The notes: a model not told the origin generated them from the sequence alone. Shown: positions 1-9,491, counted from the first letter of the stretch. The stretch is 64,000 bases of DNA from JAEUMY01 sp031394355 (GCA_031394355.1 JANNSU010000056.1:1-64000), one strand, 5' to 3'. Translations and numbers: made by a program.

Positions 1-108
1 CAAAAGGGGCTGGATCAATACATCCGCTACTACAATCAACATCGCATCAAGCTGAAACTAAAAGGGCTGAGTCCCGTGCAATACAGAACTCAGCCCTTGC
101 ATGCCTAA
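1..108 (+). CDS. IS3-family transposase OrfB, C-terminal fragment (cut by window edge)
   Basis: The first 35 codons before TAA read as the extreme C-terminus of an IS3-type DDE transposase, with the family's typical closing segment IRYYNQHRIKLKLKGLSPV followed by QYRT. The rest of the gene lies outside the window, so it is not known whether the element is intact. The position just inside a plausible terminal inverted repeat supports the call. Confidence 0.85.
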   Translation, partial: QKGLDQYIRYYNQHRIKLKLKGLSPVQYRTQPLHA

Positions 109-116
109 CAAACAAC

Positions 117-141
117 CGTCCAACAAATGGGGGTCAGTTCA
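117..141. mobile_element. Right terminal inverted repeat of the IS3-type element
   Basis: The sequence after the transposase stop ends in GGGGGTCAGTTCA. It resembles the ends of IS3-group elements, which finish in TCA on this strand (TGA when read from outside). The exact boundary and any target-site duplication cannot be fixed because the left end is outside the window. Confidence 0.6.
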
Positions 142-179
142 GCACGGGCCGTTTCATCGCTGCGTCAAAGACTGGGGCA

Positions 180-2579
180 TCACGGACAGGTCGGGCACTT
201 GAAGAGCCGCACCACGCCTATTGTCAGGTTCGGGTTGCCGGAAGGCGTATTGCCGCCGGAATTCCCCTGGAACGACAGCCCCAGGAAATTCCCGGAGTTG
301 CCGATGAAGCGGCCGAAGAAGTCCGCCCGTGCCGAGTTCGATCCCTGAATCGGGCCGCAGCCCGAGCCCACGCAACTGCCGACGTTGATGAGGTTCGCGT
401 CGAAGCTGGCGCCCTGTCCCGGGGTCACGTTGATGTTGAAGTTCAGGTTGGAAAAATTCCAGCTCGACGTCGGAAACGAGAACTGCGCCGAAGTGATGAC
501 GCCGGTGCGGTTGGTGAAGTTGATGTTGATGGGGCCGAAATTGTACGAGTTGGAGGATTCACCGTTGCTCGCTGACGGGAACGTGCCGACATAGTCCAGA
601 TACTGCGCACTGCCCGTCTTGGCGGCGATGACAGCGTCAGGCGTCGGTGTACCGTAGAGGTAGTGCACACCCAGCCCGGAGGTCTGCGTTCCGGGCGTCA
701 CTCCCGGCGCCTGCTGCGCGCCGGTGGTGATCGTGCCGCTGATCCAGCGACCGTAGTAAACGCCCGAGTCAGCATCGAAGCCCGCACCGCTGATGCCGCC
801 GCCTCCCGCTGCACCTGAGATCGTGAACTGCGGAAAGTTGAAGGCGGTGAGGGTCTGCGATGGGCCAGTCCCGCTGAATGTCAAATTGGACGCAGGCCCG
901 GTAACGACGCCATTGTAGGATGCCACGCTGCCGTTGCTTTCGATGAGGCTGTTGGCGAAGAGCAGGGTGACGGGCGGTGCCGGTGGTGCGGCTTGCGCTG
1001 CGAATATTCGCACTGCGGTGGCGACAAGATTGGGTGCGGTCACGGCATTGCCTGAAGTGCCATGAAAGCTCAAGCCCACGCGATCTCCGTTGGAACCAAA
1101 GAAGATGCCGACCATGGATCCCCGAGCAGTACCTGAACCCTGAACTGGGCCGCATCCGGTTCCGACGCAACTGCCTGCATTGTTAGTGTCGCCCCTGAAG
1201 ACGGCGCCATTGCCGCCCGACTCGTTGAACACGAACGCGTATGTTTGGCTCCCAAAACTCCACGTCGAAGTAGGAAAGGTCATGGTGACACTGGTCAGCG
1301 TGGCCAGGCGCGCGGTGAAGTCGATGCTGAGCGGGCCGAAGGAAAAGCTGGTTGCAATCTCGCCACTGGTGGTCGTTGGCGTGGTGCCCCCAATGTCCGC
1401 ATAGCTCACAAAACCCGTCTTTGCAGCGATGACCGTGTCCGTCGTCGGCGTGCCGTACATGTAGTGGTAACCGGTGAACGGTCCCGACTGGTTTGGAGAG
1501 AATGGGGGAACCTGCAGACTGGCGGTACCGAGACCGTTTATCCAACGTCCCCAGACCACACCGGAAGCCGCATCTATGCCCTGCATGTCGATGCCAGCAC
1601 TGCCAACTACGGCGCCAAACGTGCCATTCACGACACGAATCATCGCCGGAAAGCCATTGATCGTGTCCACGAGCAGCGAGGTGGGATTGAGCGTGCCACC
1701 ACCTCCTCGTGTCTGTAAGCCACCAACAGGGCCAAACCCAAGACCGTTCAGGAACGCGCGTGGCAATGGAAACTCGGTGGCACCTGCGACCACAGCAGGT
1801 GTGCCGCTGCCAGCACGATTTTCGGGTGCCGTGTAGGGCGGTGTCGTGGGTGGAGGCGCTGCCGCGACTTCATCTGCCGGTGCGCTAAGTGGCGCCTGGC
1901 TTGCAGGCGGCTCACTCGCTGGCTTCTGCGCATTCTTGGCCAAGCCCGTCAGACGGTCTGCGAAGAAGCTGGGCGGTCCTAACAGCGGCTGCGGAATGGA
2001 ATTGATGCTCGCAACATAAAAATACTCGTCGCGGCCAAACTGCAGCTCTGGCGTGGAATTGGCCACGCCAATGCGGCCGTCATACACGCCGCCGTATAGG
2101 CCGTCCGGTGCAAGACCGCCTGTGGGCAGCGGGCAGTCCTGCTCGCAGTACAGGATGCCGTACTGGGTGCCGCGACGGCCAAGGGTCGCCATCTTGGTCT
2201 TGATCACGTAAGCCTTGCGATCCTGGATGCCGATGAGGCCGGCGACCGTGCGATAGCCGCCACGCACCAGGTTGAAGACGAGGCTATCGGTAGCCGCACC
2301 GTTGTTGTAGCTGTATGCCTCGATCAAAAAATCACTGCCATTGCGCAGTGCCACGACGGACGAGTCGGTGAACCAGATCTGTGCGGTACCGGCAGCACCG
2401 GTGCGGACGCGGTCGCCGACTTGCAGCGTGACGCCGGTTGTGGCCGGCACAGTGGTGCCGCCGCGAACGATGTTGACCTCGCCCGAGGCGACAAGCATGC
2501 GGCCGATGGACTGTGCCCAGGCGGGCAGCGCTGCCAGCAGCAGGACAAGGGCAACCAGGATTCGTTGGCTGATGTTCAT
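180..2579 (-). CDS. Exported FecR-domain protein with two barrel-like repeat domains; possible Slam cargo
   Basis: This 799-residue protein starts at the ATG giving MNISQRILVALVLLLAALP, a classical Sec signal peptide ending AWA/QS with no lipobox. Residues of about 30-200 form a FecR-like domain (SGEVNIVRGG, VGDRVRTGAAGTAQIWFTD). A Pro/Ala-rich linker follows. Then come two homologous blocks of roughly 190 residues, each with GRWI, HYMYGTPT or HYLYGTPT, AAKTG, SCVGxGCGP and a late FFG..GxxxGLSF segment. The last motif recalls the beta-barrel lobes of TbpB and other Slam-dependent surface proteins. The gene lies 7 bp downstream of a Slam-like gene, so the pair is probably co-transcribed. The cargo role is inference; the domain order is seen. 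A longer in-frame extension to 2819 exists but overlaps the upstream gene and lacks a signal peptide at its start. Confidence 0.75.
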   Translation of the reverse strand: MNISQRILVALVLLLAALPAWAQSIGRMLVASGEVNIVRGGTTVPATTGVTLQVGDRVRTGAAGTAQIWFTDSSVVALRNGSDFLIEAYSYNNGAATDSLVFNLVRGGYRTVAGLIGIQDRKAYVIKTKMATLGRRGTQYGILYCEQDCPLPTGGLAPDGLYGGVYDGRIGVANSTPELQFGRDEYFYVASINSIPQPLLGPPSFFADRLTGLAKNAQKPASEPPASQAPLSAPADEVAAAPPPTTPPYTAPENRAGSGTPAVVAGATEFPLPRAFLNGLGFGPVGGLQTRGGGGTLNPTSLLVDTINGFPAMIRVVNGTFGAVVGSAGIDMQGIDAASGVVWGRWINGLGTASLQVPPFSPNQSGPFTGYHYMYGTPTTDTVIAAKTGFVSYADIGGTTPTTTSGEIATSFSFGPLSIDFTARLATLTSVTMTFPTSTWSFGSQTYAFVFNESGGNGAVFRGDTNNAGSCVGTGCGPVQGSGTARGSMVGIFFGSNGDRVGLSFHGTSGNAVTAPNLVATAVRIFAAQAAPPAPPVTLLFANSLIESNGSVASYNGVVTGPASNLTFSGTGPSQTLTAFNFPQFTISGAAGGGGISGAGFDADSGVYYGRWISGTITTGAQQAPGVTPGTQTSGLGVHYLYGTPTPDAVIAAKTGSAQYLDYVGTFPSASNGESSNSYNFGPININFTNRTGVITSAQFSFPTSSWNFSNLNFNINVTPGQGASFDANLINVGSCVGSGCGPIQGSNSARADFFGRFIGNSGNFLGLSFQGNSGGNTPSGNPNLTIGVVRLFKCPTCP
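1000..1011. repeat. GCGAATATTCGC palindrome, copy 1
   Basis: Exact copy inside the FecR-domain gene, read there as RIFA between the two barrel-like blocks. Confidence 0.95.
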
Positions 2580-2586
2580 GGTGTCC

Positions 2587-3924
2587 TCACTTGAAGTCGC
2601 AGCGGAGCTTGGCCGCGACGACATTGCGTTTGTATTCGAAGAGTCCGATGTTGGAATCGTTGTTGTAGTGCGAGACCTCGATGCGGCCTCCCAGATTCGG
2701 GGTGAAGGCGTACCCGACGGCAGCCTCAACGGACAGGAACCGGTCGTCGCGCTTGGCACCGAGGAAATCATCGAACGCCTTGTACTTGCTCTGCTGCAGA
2801 CTGGCCGACAGCGCAGCATTCACGCGCGGCGCAAGGGTCAGCCCGACGCTGGCGCGGGCGCCGTAGGTGTCGCGGCCGAGGTCATTACGGTTGCGCTGGT
2901 TATCCTCCCGGCCCACATTCACGCCCAATGAGACGAAGGGTTGCCATCTGCCGTCGAAGCCCTGACGCCAGTTGGCACCCACGGTCTGCAGGTCGGCATC
3001 GCGTACCTGGTTGTCGCCCTTGTATTCCAGCTTGGCGGACTGCAGGAAGACGGAGAAGCCGCGCTTGGCGTCTAGACTGCGGTTCCATTCAAATGTGGCG
3101 GCCTGTAGCGTCCGATACTTCTGGTCCTGCACGTGGAGCCGGTTGGCAGAAAAGGACACGCGGAAATTATCCGGCTCGCGACCAAACGATACGCCGGCAG
3201 CCCCGCCCGTGGTGCGCTGGTCGAACTGACCAACCTCATCGAAATTGCGGCTGTCGACTTGCGCGCCGGCGAATAGCGCCAGACCGGGTCGCAGCGGCAC
3301 GTTTACCTGCCCGCCTACAACAACGCCGTGGAAGCGGTCGCTGCGCTCCTTGCCATCCTGCGCGAGCGACAGCGTGCCGAAGAGCGGCAACGTGATGGTG
3401 TCCTGGCCGATGCCGCTGTTGGCATTTGAATCGTGGCCATAAGTGCCCTCGAGGTAGCCACTGAACACGGTGCGGTAGGCAGACTCCTTCTCGCGGATGG
3501 CGGCCATCAAGCGGTCGATGCGGTTGCGTACTTCTGGCGGCGGATTGAGTCTGAGCACCTCATCGAGCATCTCGCGCGCACGCTGGTTGTCACCCAGCAT
3601 GAAGTAGCCGCGGCCCAGTTCCAACCGTGCAACTGCGCTACCCGGGTTGTTGAGCAGGTAGCGTTCCAACGCCAGTACGCCGTCGGCGGCTTCGCCGGCA
3701 TCAATGGCGGCGAGGCCAAAGAAATAGTCGAACGCAGGCTTGCCGAGTTCGCCCGGCGACTTCTTGCCGGTGTCGTAGGCTTGCTTGGCCTGTCCGCGTT
3801 CAAACAATGCGCGGACGTCGTCAGCGGGTGCTGCAAAGGCTGATGGAGAGATCAGGCAGGATGCCAGCGCGCTCAATGCCAGCGCACGCGCGGCCCAGGG
3901 CCGTCGTTTGGATGTACCAATCAC
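2587..3924 (-). CDS. TPR-barrel outer-membrane protein of the Slam (surface lipoprotein assembly modifier) type
   Basis: A 445-residue protein starting at GTG with an AAGGGA ribosome-binding site. Signal peptide to about residue 31 (SPSAFA/AP). Residues 32-150 form helical TPR-like repeats (GLAAIDAGEAADGVLALERYL, LGRGYFMLGDNQRAREML). From about residue 155 the sequence alternates aromatic and polar residues as in an outer-membrane beta-barrel, starting GYLEGTYGHDSNANSG, the usual beginning of the DUF560/Slam barrel. Slam proteins bring client proteins to the cell surface. The adjacent FecR-domain gene is the obvious candidate client. The family call is good; the substrate is inferred. Confidence 0.75.
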   Translation of the reverse strand: MIGTSKRRPWAARALALSALASCLISPSAFAAPADDVRALFERGQAKQAYDTGKKSPGELGKPAFDYFFGLAAIDAGEAADGVLALERYLLNNPGSAVARLELGRGYFMLGDNQRAREMLDEVLRLNPPPEVRNRIDRLMAAIREKESAYRTVFSGYLEGTYGHDSNANSGIGQDTITLPLFGTLSLAQDGKERSDRFHGVVVGGQVNVPLRPGLALFAGAQVDSRNFDEVGQFDQRTTGGAAGVSFGREPDNFRVSFSANRLHVQDQKYRTLQAATFEWNRSLDAKRGFSVFLQSAKLEYKGDNQVRDADLQTVGANWRQGFDGRWQPFVSLGVNVGREDNQRNRNDLGRDTYGARASVGLTLAPRVNAALSASLQQSKYKAFDDFLGAKRDDRFLSVEAAVGYAFTPNLGGRIEVSHYNNDSNIGLFEYKRNVVAAKLRCDFK

Positions 3925-4141
3925 AGTGTTTTCCCTTGGATGAGTGTTGTTCGAATTCTAGGTGCAGCGAAATCGTCAGAGCCCGGGCCCTGAAGTGCGG
4001 GACAATAGGTACAACCTCAAACAATGCGTCGATAGCGACTTGAGGCAACAACCCTGCTGTCTCTTCAGTTTCCACGCCACCGGGGCCGCCGTCAATACCA
4101 GATGTTGATTCGCGTTGCGCCAAAGCCACAACCAGAAAAAC

Positions 4142-6025
4142 ATGTCCACTTCGCCCCACACTGCAGTCCCGCCGACCAATCCTGCCGGCGCTCCTGGCCC
4201 GACAAACCCCACAGACGACGCCGCGCCAAAGCGAAAGGCCGCCACCGGCGACTGGCGCGTGCTGCGCATGCTGGTGCCTTACCTCGCTGAATTCAAGGGC
4301 CGGGTGGCGCTGGCCGTGATCTTGCTGGTGATCGCCAAGCTGGCCAATATCAGTGTGCCGCTGTTGATGAAGGACATCGTTGACAGTCTGTCACCGGCCC
4401 AAGCCGTGCTGGCCGTGCCGGTGGCGTTGCTGGTGGCCTATGGCGTGCTGCGACTCTCGTCCACGCTCTTCGCGGAGCTACGGGACATCGTGTTCATCAA
4501 GGTCACCCAGCGCGCGGCCCGGCGCATTGCGCTGTCCGTATTCCGCCATCTGCATGCGCTGTCTCTGCGCTTCCATCTGGAGCGGCAGACCGGCGGCGTG
4601 TCACGGGACATCGAACGCGGCACGCGCGGCATCTCCACGCTGATGTCGTTCATGCTGTTTTCCATCCTGCCGACCCTGCTTGAGATCGCGCTGGTCACGG
4701 GTCTCATGTTCTACAAGTTCGACCATTGGTTCGCGATCATCACGGTGGGCGCGCTGGTGTTCTACATCGGCACCACGTTTGCCATCACCGAGTGGCGCAC
4801 GGCACATCGTCGACAGATGAACGATATGGACTCGAAGGCCAACACCAAGGCCATCGACTCGCTGCTGAATTACGAGACGGTCAAGTACTTCGGCAACGAA
4901 GAGTGGGAGGCCGGGCGCTACGACAAGAACCTGCAGCGCTACGAGGACGCAGCGGTCAAGAGCGAGACGTCGCTCGGCATTCTCAACGCCGCGCAGAGCT
5001 TCGTCATCGCAGGCGCGGTCACGCTATTGATGTGGCGCGCATCGGTCGGCATCGTCGACAAGTCGCTCACCATTGGCGATCTGGTCATGGTGAATGCGCT
5101 CCTGATCCAGCTCTACATTCCGCTCAATTTTCTGGGCGTCATGTATCGCGAGATCAAGCAGGCGCTGACTGACATGGAGAAGATGTTCAACCTGCTGGGC
5201 GAGAACCGCGAGATCGCGGACAAGCCGGATGCGACCGTGCTGAACACCACTGCCGGTGCTGCCATCCGGTTCGAGCAGGTGAATTTCAATTACGACCCGA
5301 AGCGCCAGATCCTGTTCGATGCGTCGTTTGAAGTCCCGGCAGGCAAGACCGTGGCGGTGGTCGGATCAAGCGGCGCGGGCAAGTCGACGTTGTCGCGGCT
5401 GCTATATCGCTTCTACGATGTCAACGAGGGTCGCATCACCATTGACGGCCAGGACATTCGCGACGTGACACAGGTCTCTCTGCGCGGCGCGCTCGGCATC
5501 GTGCCGCAGGACACGGTGCTCTTCAACGACACGATCTACTACAACATCGCCTACGGTCGGCCGGCTGCATCGCGCGAGGAAGTGCTGGAGGCCGCGAAGT
5601 CGGCGCACATCCATGACTTCATCGAGCGTCTGCCCGATGGCTACGAGGCCATGGTGGGCGAGCGTGGTCTCAAACTGTCCGGCGGCGAGAAGCAACGTGT
5701 GGCCATCGCACGGACGCTGCTGAAGAACCCGGCCATCCTGATTTTTGATGAAGCCACTTCTGCACTCGATTCACGGACGGAGAAGGCCATTCAGGCCGAG
5801 CTGAAAGAGATTTCAGCCGAGCGCACCACGCTCGTCATCGCGCATCGGCTCTCCACGGTGGTCGATGCCGATCAGATTCTGGTGATGGAGGGCGGGCACA
5901 TTGTCGAGCGCGGCACCTTCAATGAGCTGATGGCACTCGATGGCAAGTTCGCGGAGATGTGGCGGCTGCAGCAGCAGGAGGCGGCGCGAGTGGAGGCGGG
6001 ACTGGTCAGCCCGGTACAGGCGTGA
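4142..6025 (+). CDS. ABC exporter of the HMT1/ATM1 type (fused permease and ATPase)
   Basis: A 627-residue half-transporter. I chose the ATG giving MSTSPHTAVPP over a TTG nine codons upstream. Residues of about 45-330 are the six-helix exporter domain. It includes the segment LLNYETVKYFGNEEWE typical of mitochondrial ATM1 and bacterial heavy-metal/glutathione exporters. The ATPase has Walker A VGSSGAGKST near residue 406, signature LSGGEKQR near 512 and Walker B ILIFDEATSALD near 535. Family members export glutathione conjugates or sulfur species; the substrate here is not shown. It is divergent from the Slam gene, and its last 20 bp overlap the convergent hydrolase gene. Confidence 0.9.
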   Translation: MSTSPHTAVPPTNPAGAPGPTNPTDDAAPKRKAATGDWRVLRMLVPYLAEFKGRVALAVILLVIAKLANISVPLLMKDIVDSLSPAQAVLAVPVALLVAYGVLRLSSTLFAELRDIVFIKVTQRAARRIALSVFRHLHALSLRFHLERQTGGVSRDIERGTRGISTLMSFMLFSILPTLLEIALVTGLMFYKFDHWFAIITVGALVFYIGTTFAITEWRTAHRRQMNDMDSKANTKAIDSLLNYETVKYFGNEEWEAGRYDKNLQRYEDAAVKSETSLGILNAAQSFVIAGAVTLLMWRASVGIVDKSLTIGDLVMVNALLIQLYIPLNFLGVMYREIKQALTDMEKMFNLLGENREIADKPDATVLNTTAGAAIRFEQVNFNYDPKRQILFDASFEVPAGKTVAVVGSSGAGKSTLSRLLYRFYDVNEGRITIDGQDIRDVTQVSLRGALGIVPQDTVLFNDTIYYNIAYGRPAASREEVLEAAKSAHIHDFIERLPDGYEAMVGERGLKLSGGEKQRVAIARTLLKNPAILIFDEATSALDSRTEKAIQAELKEISAERTTLVIAHRLSTVVDADQILVMEGGHIVERGTFNELMALDGKFAEMWRLQQQEAARVEAGLVSPVQA

Positions 6026-6809
6026 GGAAGGCAACCATCGCATCGGTTGCGCCACCCGGATCCTCGTACATCATCCCGTGACCGACGTCCGGCAGCATGA
6101 CCGATCTCGCGTCGGGCAATTGCTTGATCAACGCAGCGTTCGCTTTGGGTGGCGTCATCTGGTCCCGCTCACCAATGAGAATCAACGTGGGCGTTTTCAT
6201 GGCGCCCAGTTCATCCGCTGATGTTGCGTAGGCATTGCACGCCGACAAATCGTTGTGCAGCACCCCCGCATCGGCTTGCTCCAGCAACCTGAGGTTGCTG
6301 GCAGTGAGCGACACGCCGGGCACGGCGCTCGCACCCAGCCTCGCGCGTGGGCCATGGCCCCATGTGTTGATCATTTCATTGGCAGCAGGCGTGTCGTCGC
6401 GCGCAGCGGCAAGCAGCGCCTCGGTGACCGGCATGGGTACGGCCGCGCCCATGAGGACGAGTTGCGACATCCGGTCTGGATGCTTCAGCGCAGTGTCGAG
6501 GGCGATAAGGCTGCCCATGCTGTGACCGACCAGTGCGGCCTTGGCAATATTCGCGTTGTCGAGAAATGCGATCACCCATTGCGAATATTCGCGGATGGAA
6601 GCAAGCGGCTTTCCCTCGCTGCGGCCGTGTCCCGGCAGGTCCACAGCCAATACATTCCAGCCGTGGTGGGCAAAGTAGCGCGCCTGCAAGTGCCATACGC
6701 TGTGATCATTGGCCGCACCATGAATGAAGAGCAGAGCAGGCTTGGTCGCGTCAAAGGCTTTGCCACCGGTGTAGGCGTAGCAGGGCTGGTTCTGGACGAG
6801 GAATTTCAT
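6006..6809 (-). CDS. Alpha/beta-fold hydrolase
   Basis: A 267-residue cytoplasmic hydrolase starting at MKFLVQNQPCYAYTGG. An oxyanion-loop HG appears near residue 30, the nucleophile elbow GHSMG has Ser about 97, an acidic residue lies in GERDQMTPP, and the catalytic His is in DVGHGMMYED. Substrate unknown; the lid region does not identify a subfamily. The gene overlaps the 3' end of the convergent ABC exporter by 20 bp. It contains one exact iterated palindrome (read EYSQ) and, nearby, a two-mismatch copy at 6543-6554 (read NIAK). Confidence 0.85.
   Translation of the reverse strand: MKFLVQNQPCYAYTGGKAFDATKPALLFIHGAANDHSVWHLQARYFAHHGWNVLAVDLPGHGRSEGKPLASIREYSQWVIAFLDNANIAKAALVGHSMGSLIALDTALKHPDRMSQLVLMGAAVPMPVTEALLAAARDDTPAANEMINTWGHGPRARLGASAVPGVSLTASNLRLLEQADAGVLHNDLSACNAYATSADELGAMKTPTLILIGERDQMTPPKANAALIKQLPDARSVMLPDVGHGMMYEDPGGATDAMVAFLTPVPG
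6581..6592. repeat. GCGAATATTCGC palindrome, copy 2
   Basis: Exact copy in the alpha/beta hydrolase gene, read on the minus strand as EYSQ. Confidence 0.95.
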
Positions 6810-6885
6810 GTTGGCTCCAGCCCGCGCGCTGCATCGCGCGGTCGTTCGTCCGGCGTGTCGCATACGTCACGAAACCCCGGTCTCA

Positions 6886-7011
6886 CCCCCCCTTTGCAAA
6901 AGGGGGGCAGGGGGGATTTCGGCAGGGCAGGGCAAATCCCCCTCGATCCCCCTTTGCCAAAGGGGGGGCAACGACAAATCCCCCTCAATCCCCCTTTTTC
7001 AAAGGGGGAGG
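6886..7011. repeat. CCCCCTTTG...CAAAGGGGG intergenic repeat cluster
   Basis: Three hairpin-capable units of the form CCCCCCTTTGCAAAAGGGGGG or close variants, joined by AATCCCCCTCRATCCCCCT spacers, lie between the starts of the hydrolase (6809) and the end of metY (7067). The same family recurs at 41383-41519. Such short inverted repeats are widespread in proteobacterial intergenic DNA. No gene is seen in this stretch. Confidence 0.85.
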
Positions 7012-7066
7012 TAGCCACGCCCTTGCCGATCTTCAATGACGTGCGCAACGGTCCGATCATCGCCAA

Positions 7067-8362
7067 TCAAGCCTTCTGCGACGCATACAACCCCCGCGAC
7101 AGATCCTCGATGAGGTCGTCGACATGCTCCAGCCCGATAGAAAGACGAATCGTGCCTTCGCCGATACCGGCTGCTTTGAGCGCGTCGGCATCCATGCGGA
7201 AGTGGGTGGTGGAGGCAGGGTGGATGACGAGCGATTTGGCATCGCCAATGTTGGCGAGATGGGAGAACAGGGAGAGCTTTTCGATAAGACGCCAACCCGC
7301 CGCACGGCCGCCCTTCACTTCAAACGACAGCACTGCACCCGATCCATCGGGGAGCAGCTTTTGCGTCAGCGCATGATCCGGATGCGTTGGCAGATCCGGG
7401 TGGCAAACCGACGCGACGGCGGCGTGCGTGGAGAGGAACGCGGCAATCGCACGCGCAGTCGCGACGTGGCGCGGCATGCGCAGGTGCAGCGTCTCGATAC
7501 CTTGCAGGATCTGAAACGCAGTCATCGGTGCCATGCAGGCGCCGAAGTCGCGCAATCCCTCCCGCCGCGCGCGCAGCAGGAATGCGCCGGTGGATGATTC
7601 CTCGCTGAAGACCATGCCATGAAAGCCGTCGTAGGGCTCGGTGAGCGTGGGGAATTTGCCGGAGGCATCCCAATCGAAGGTGCCACCATCGACGAGCACG
7701 CCACCGATGACCGTGCCGTGCCCCGACAGAAACTTGGTTGCGGAGTGGAACACGATGTCCGCGCCCTGATCCACTGGCCGCGACAGCATGGGTGTGGTCA
7801 GCGTCGCGTCTACCAGCAGTGGCAGGCCCTGCTCGTGCGCCAACGCTGCGATCGCCGGGACATTCAGCACATCCAGCCCGGGATTACCGACGGTCTCGCC
7901 GAAGAGGAGCCGGGTCTCGGGACGGATGGCAGCGCGCCAGGCATCGAGGTCGCGCCCGTTCACGAATGTCGTGGCAATGCCGAAACGACTGAGCGTGTAG
8001 TGCAGCAGATTGTGCGAGCCGCCGTACAGGGCGGATGAGGCGACGATGTGCCCACCGGCCCCCATGAGGGTGGCAATGGCCAGGTGCAGGGCTGCCTGAC
8101 CGCTGGCCGTCGCGATGGCGCCAACACCGCCGTCCAGGGCGGCCATGCGTTCTTCCAGCACAGCCACGGTGGGATTGGATAAACGCGAGTACACATGCCC
8201 TGCGCGCTCCAGATTGAACAGGCTGGCAGCATGGTCGGTATCGGGGAACACGTAGGATGCCGTCTGGTAGATCGGCACCGCGCGCGCACCCGTTGCCGGG
8301 TCCGGCGACTGGCCCGCATGAATGGCCTGCGTATCCGGATGAAGGTTGAATTTCTGGTTCAC
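7067..8362 (-). CDS. metY: O-acetylhomoserine sulfhydrylase
   Basis: A 431-residue PLP enzyme of the Cys/Met metabolism family, which converts O-acetylhomoserine and sulfide (or a thiol) to homocysteine. It starts at GTG, giving (M)NQKFNLHPDTQAIHAGQSPD. Family marks include YSRLSNPTVAVLEERMAALDGG, the PLP-contact region ASGQAALHLA, and the Schiff-base lysine in FHSATKFLSGHGTVIGG near residue 210. Length matches MetY (about 430) rather than the shorter MetB/MetC. No regulator lies beside it. Confidence 0.93.
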   Translation of the reverse strand: MNQKFNLHPDTQAIHAGQSPDPATGARAVPIYQTASYVFPDTDHAASLFNLERAGHVYSRLSNPTVAVLEERMAALDGGVGAIATASGQAALHLAIATLMGAGGHIVASSALYGGSHNLLHYTLSRFGIATTFVNGRDLDAWRAAIRPETRLLFGETVGNPGLDVLNVPAIAALAHEQGLPLLVDATLTTPMLSRPVDQGADIVFHSATKFLSGHGTVIGGVLVDGGTFDWDASGKFPTLTEPYDGFHGMVFSEESSTGAFLLRARREGLRDFGACMAPMTAFQILQGIETLHLRMPRHVATARAIAAFLSTHAAVASVCHPDLPTHPDHALTQKLLPDGSGAVLSFEVKGGRAAGWRLIEKLSLFSHLANIGDAKSLVIHPASTTHFRMDADALKAAGIGEGTIRLSIGLEHVDDLIEDLSRGLYASQKA

Positions 8363-8397
8363 GTGTTGGGCTTATTTCATTGAATTTCAAACAAATC

Positions 8398-8427
8398 TTG
8401 TCACGAACCGGTCATCTTTGCTATGGT
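8398..8427 (+). promoter_or_regulatory. Sigma70-type promoter upstream of the PbpG-like gene
   Basis: TTGTCA and TATGGT are separated by 18 bp, ending 27 bp before the chosen ATG at 8455. The match is good by eye but not tested. The metY start lies only 36 bp to the left, so the gap also serves that divergent gene. Confidence 0.5.
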
Positions 8428-8454
8428 GTCAGTTCGCTGAAATCAGGACAAGCC

Positions 8455-9390
8455 ATGAATCGCAGCTTCCACATCACCTTGCAGACCGCCATTGCGCTCG
8501 CGATCGCTTGTGCTGGTACGTTCTCAAGTCTTGCTGAAGCACAGCAGCCGACCAAGGCCAAGCCGGTCAAGGCGAAGACTGTCCGGGCACAGAATGTCCC
8601 CGATCTCACCAAGGAAGGTGAGCCCAATCTGCTCTCCTCCGCCGCGCTGGTGTATGACCAGAACACCGGCAAGCTCCTCTACGCGAAGAACGCCGATACC
8701 GTCACGCCCATCGCATCCATCACCAAGGTGATGACGGCGATGATTGTCCTCGACGCCAAGCTGCCGCTGGACGAGGCCATCATCATTACCAATGACGATA
8801 TCGATCTGCTGAAAGGTTCGCGGTCGCGTTTGCCCATTGGCAGCGCCTTTCGCCGGGAAGACCTGATGCGTCTGGCGCTCATGGCGTCGGACAACCGCGC
8901 CGCCTCCGCACTGGGTCGCAACTACCCCGGTGGACTTGAAGCATTCGTGGGGGCCATGAATACAAAGGCCAAGCTGCTCAGCCTCTCCAACACCCAATTC
9001 GTGGATAGCAGCGGTCTGGCACCCGGCAATGTCTCCAGCCCGCAGGATCTGGCAACACTCGTGTCCGAGGCCTCGCGTTATCCGCTCATCCGCGAGTATT
9101 CGACCACGCCGGAACTGCACGTCACGCTGCCGAATGCGAAAAAGCCGATGGGATTCAACAACACCAACGCGCTGGTGAAGAACCATGACTGGCAGATCGG
9201 CCTGTCCAAGACGGGTTACATCAACGAGTCCGGGAAATGCCTGGTCATGCAGGCGACCATCGCCAACAACCCCGTGGTGATCGTGCTGCTGGATTCCTGG
9301 GGCCGTCTCACGCGCATTGGCGATGCCAATCGCATCAAGAAGTGGCTGGAAACCCAGAAATACGCCGGACTGCCACCCGGCAACAGCTGA
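8455..9390 (+). CDS. pbpG: D-alanyl-D-alanine endopeptidase (S11, PBP7/PbpG type)
   Basis: A 311-residue periplasmic serine peptidase starting at MNRSFHITLQTAIALAIACA (signal peptide, cleaved near LAEAQ). A basic linker is followed by the S11 triad motifs: SITK (nucleophile Ser and Lys), SDN, and KTG in LSKTGYINESG. Length and lack of a C-terminal PBP5 domain fit the PBP7 group, which cleaves peptidoglycan cross-links. An in-frame upstream extension to 8380 would bury the signal peptide, so it was rejected. Confidence 0.92.
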   Translation: MNRSFHITLQTAIALAIACAGTFSSLAEAQQPTKAKPVKAKTVRAQNVPDLTKEGEPNLLSSAALVYDQNTGKLLYAKNADTVTPIASITKVMTAMIVLDAKLPLDEAIIITNDDIDLLKGSRSRLPIGSAFRREDLMRLALMASDNRAASALGRNYPGGLEAFVGAMNTKAKLLSLSNTQFVDSSGLAPGNVSSPQDLATLVSEASRYPLIREYSTTPELHVTLPNAKKPMGFNNTNALVKNHDWQIGLSKTGYINESGKCLVMQATIANNPVVIVLLDSWGRLTRIGDANRIKKWLETQKYAGLPPGNS

Positions 9391-9491
9391 TCTGCCACCG
9401 GGTTGCCAATCGCCCGGCGTGAGGTTTTCGGCGGCTGGGTGTTGATCCAGCGCAGCGCCGGCTCCCGGCGCGTCGCGTTAAACTGGCGTTC

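Noticed and set aside
1..141. A complete insertion sequence
   Set aside because: Only the transposase end and one terminal repeat are inside the window.
2580..2819. 80-residue upstream extension of the FecR-domain protein
   Set aside because: It overlaps the Slam-like gene out of frame and would bury the signal peptide.
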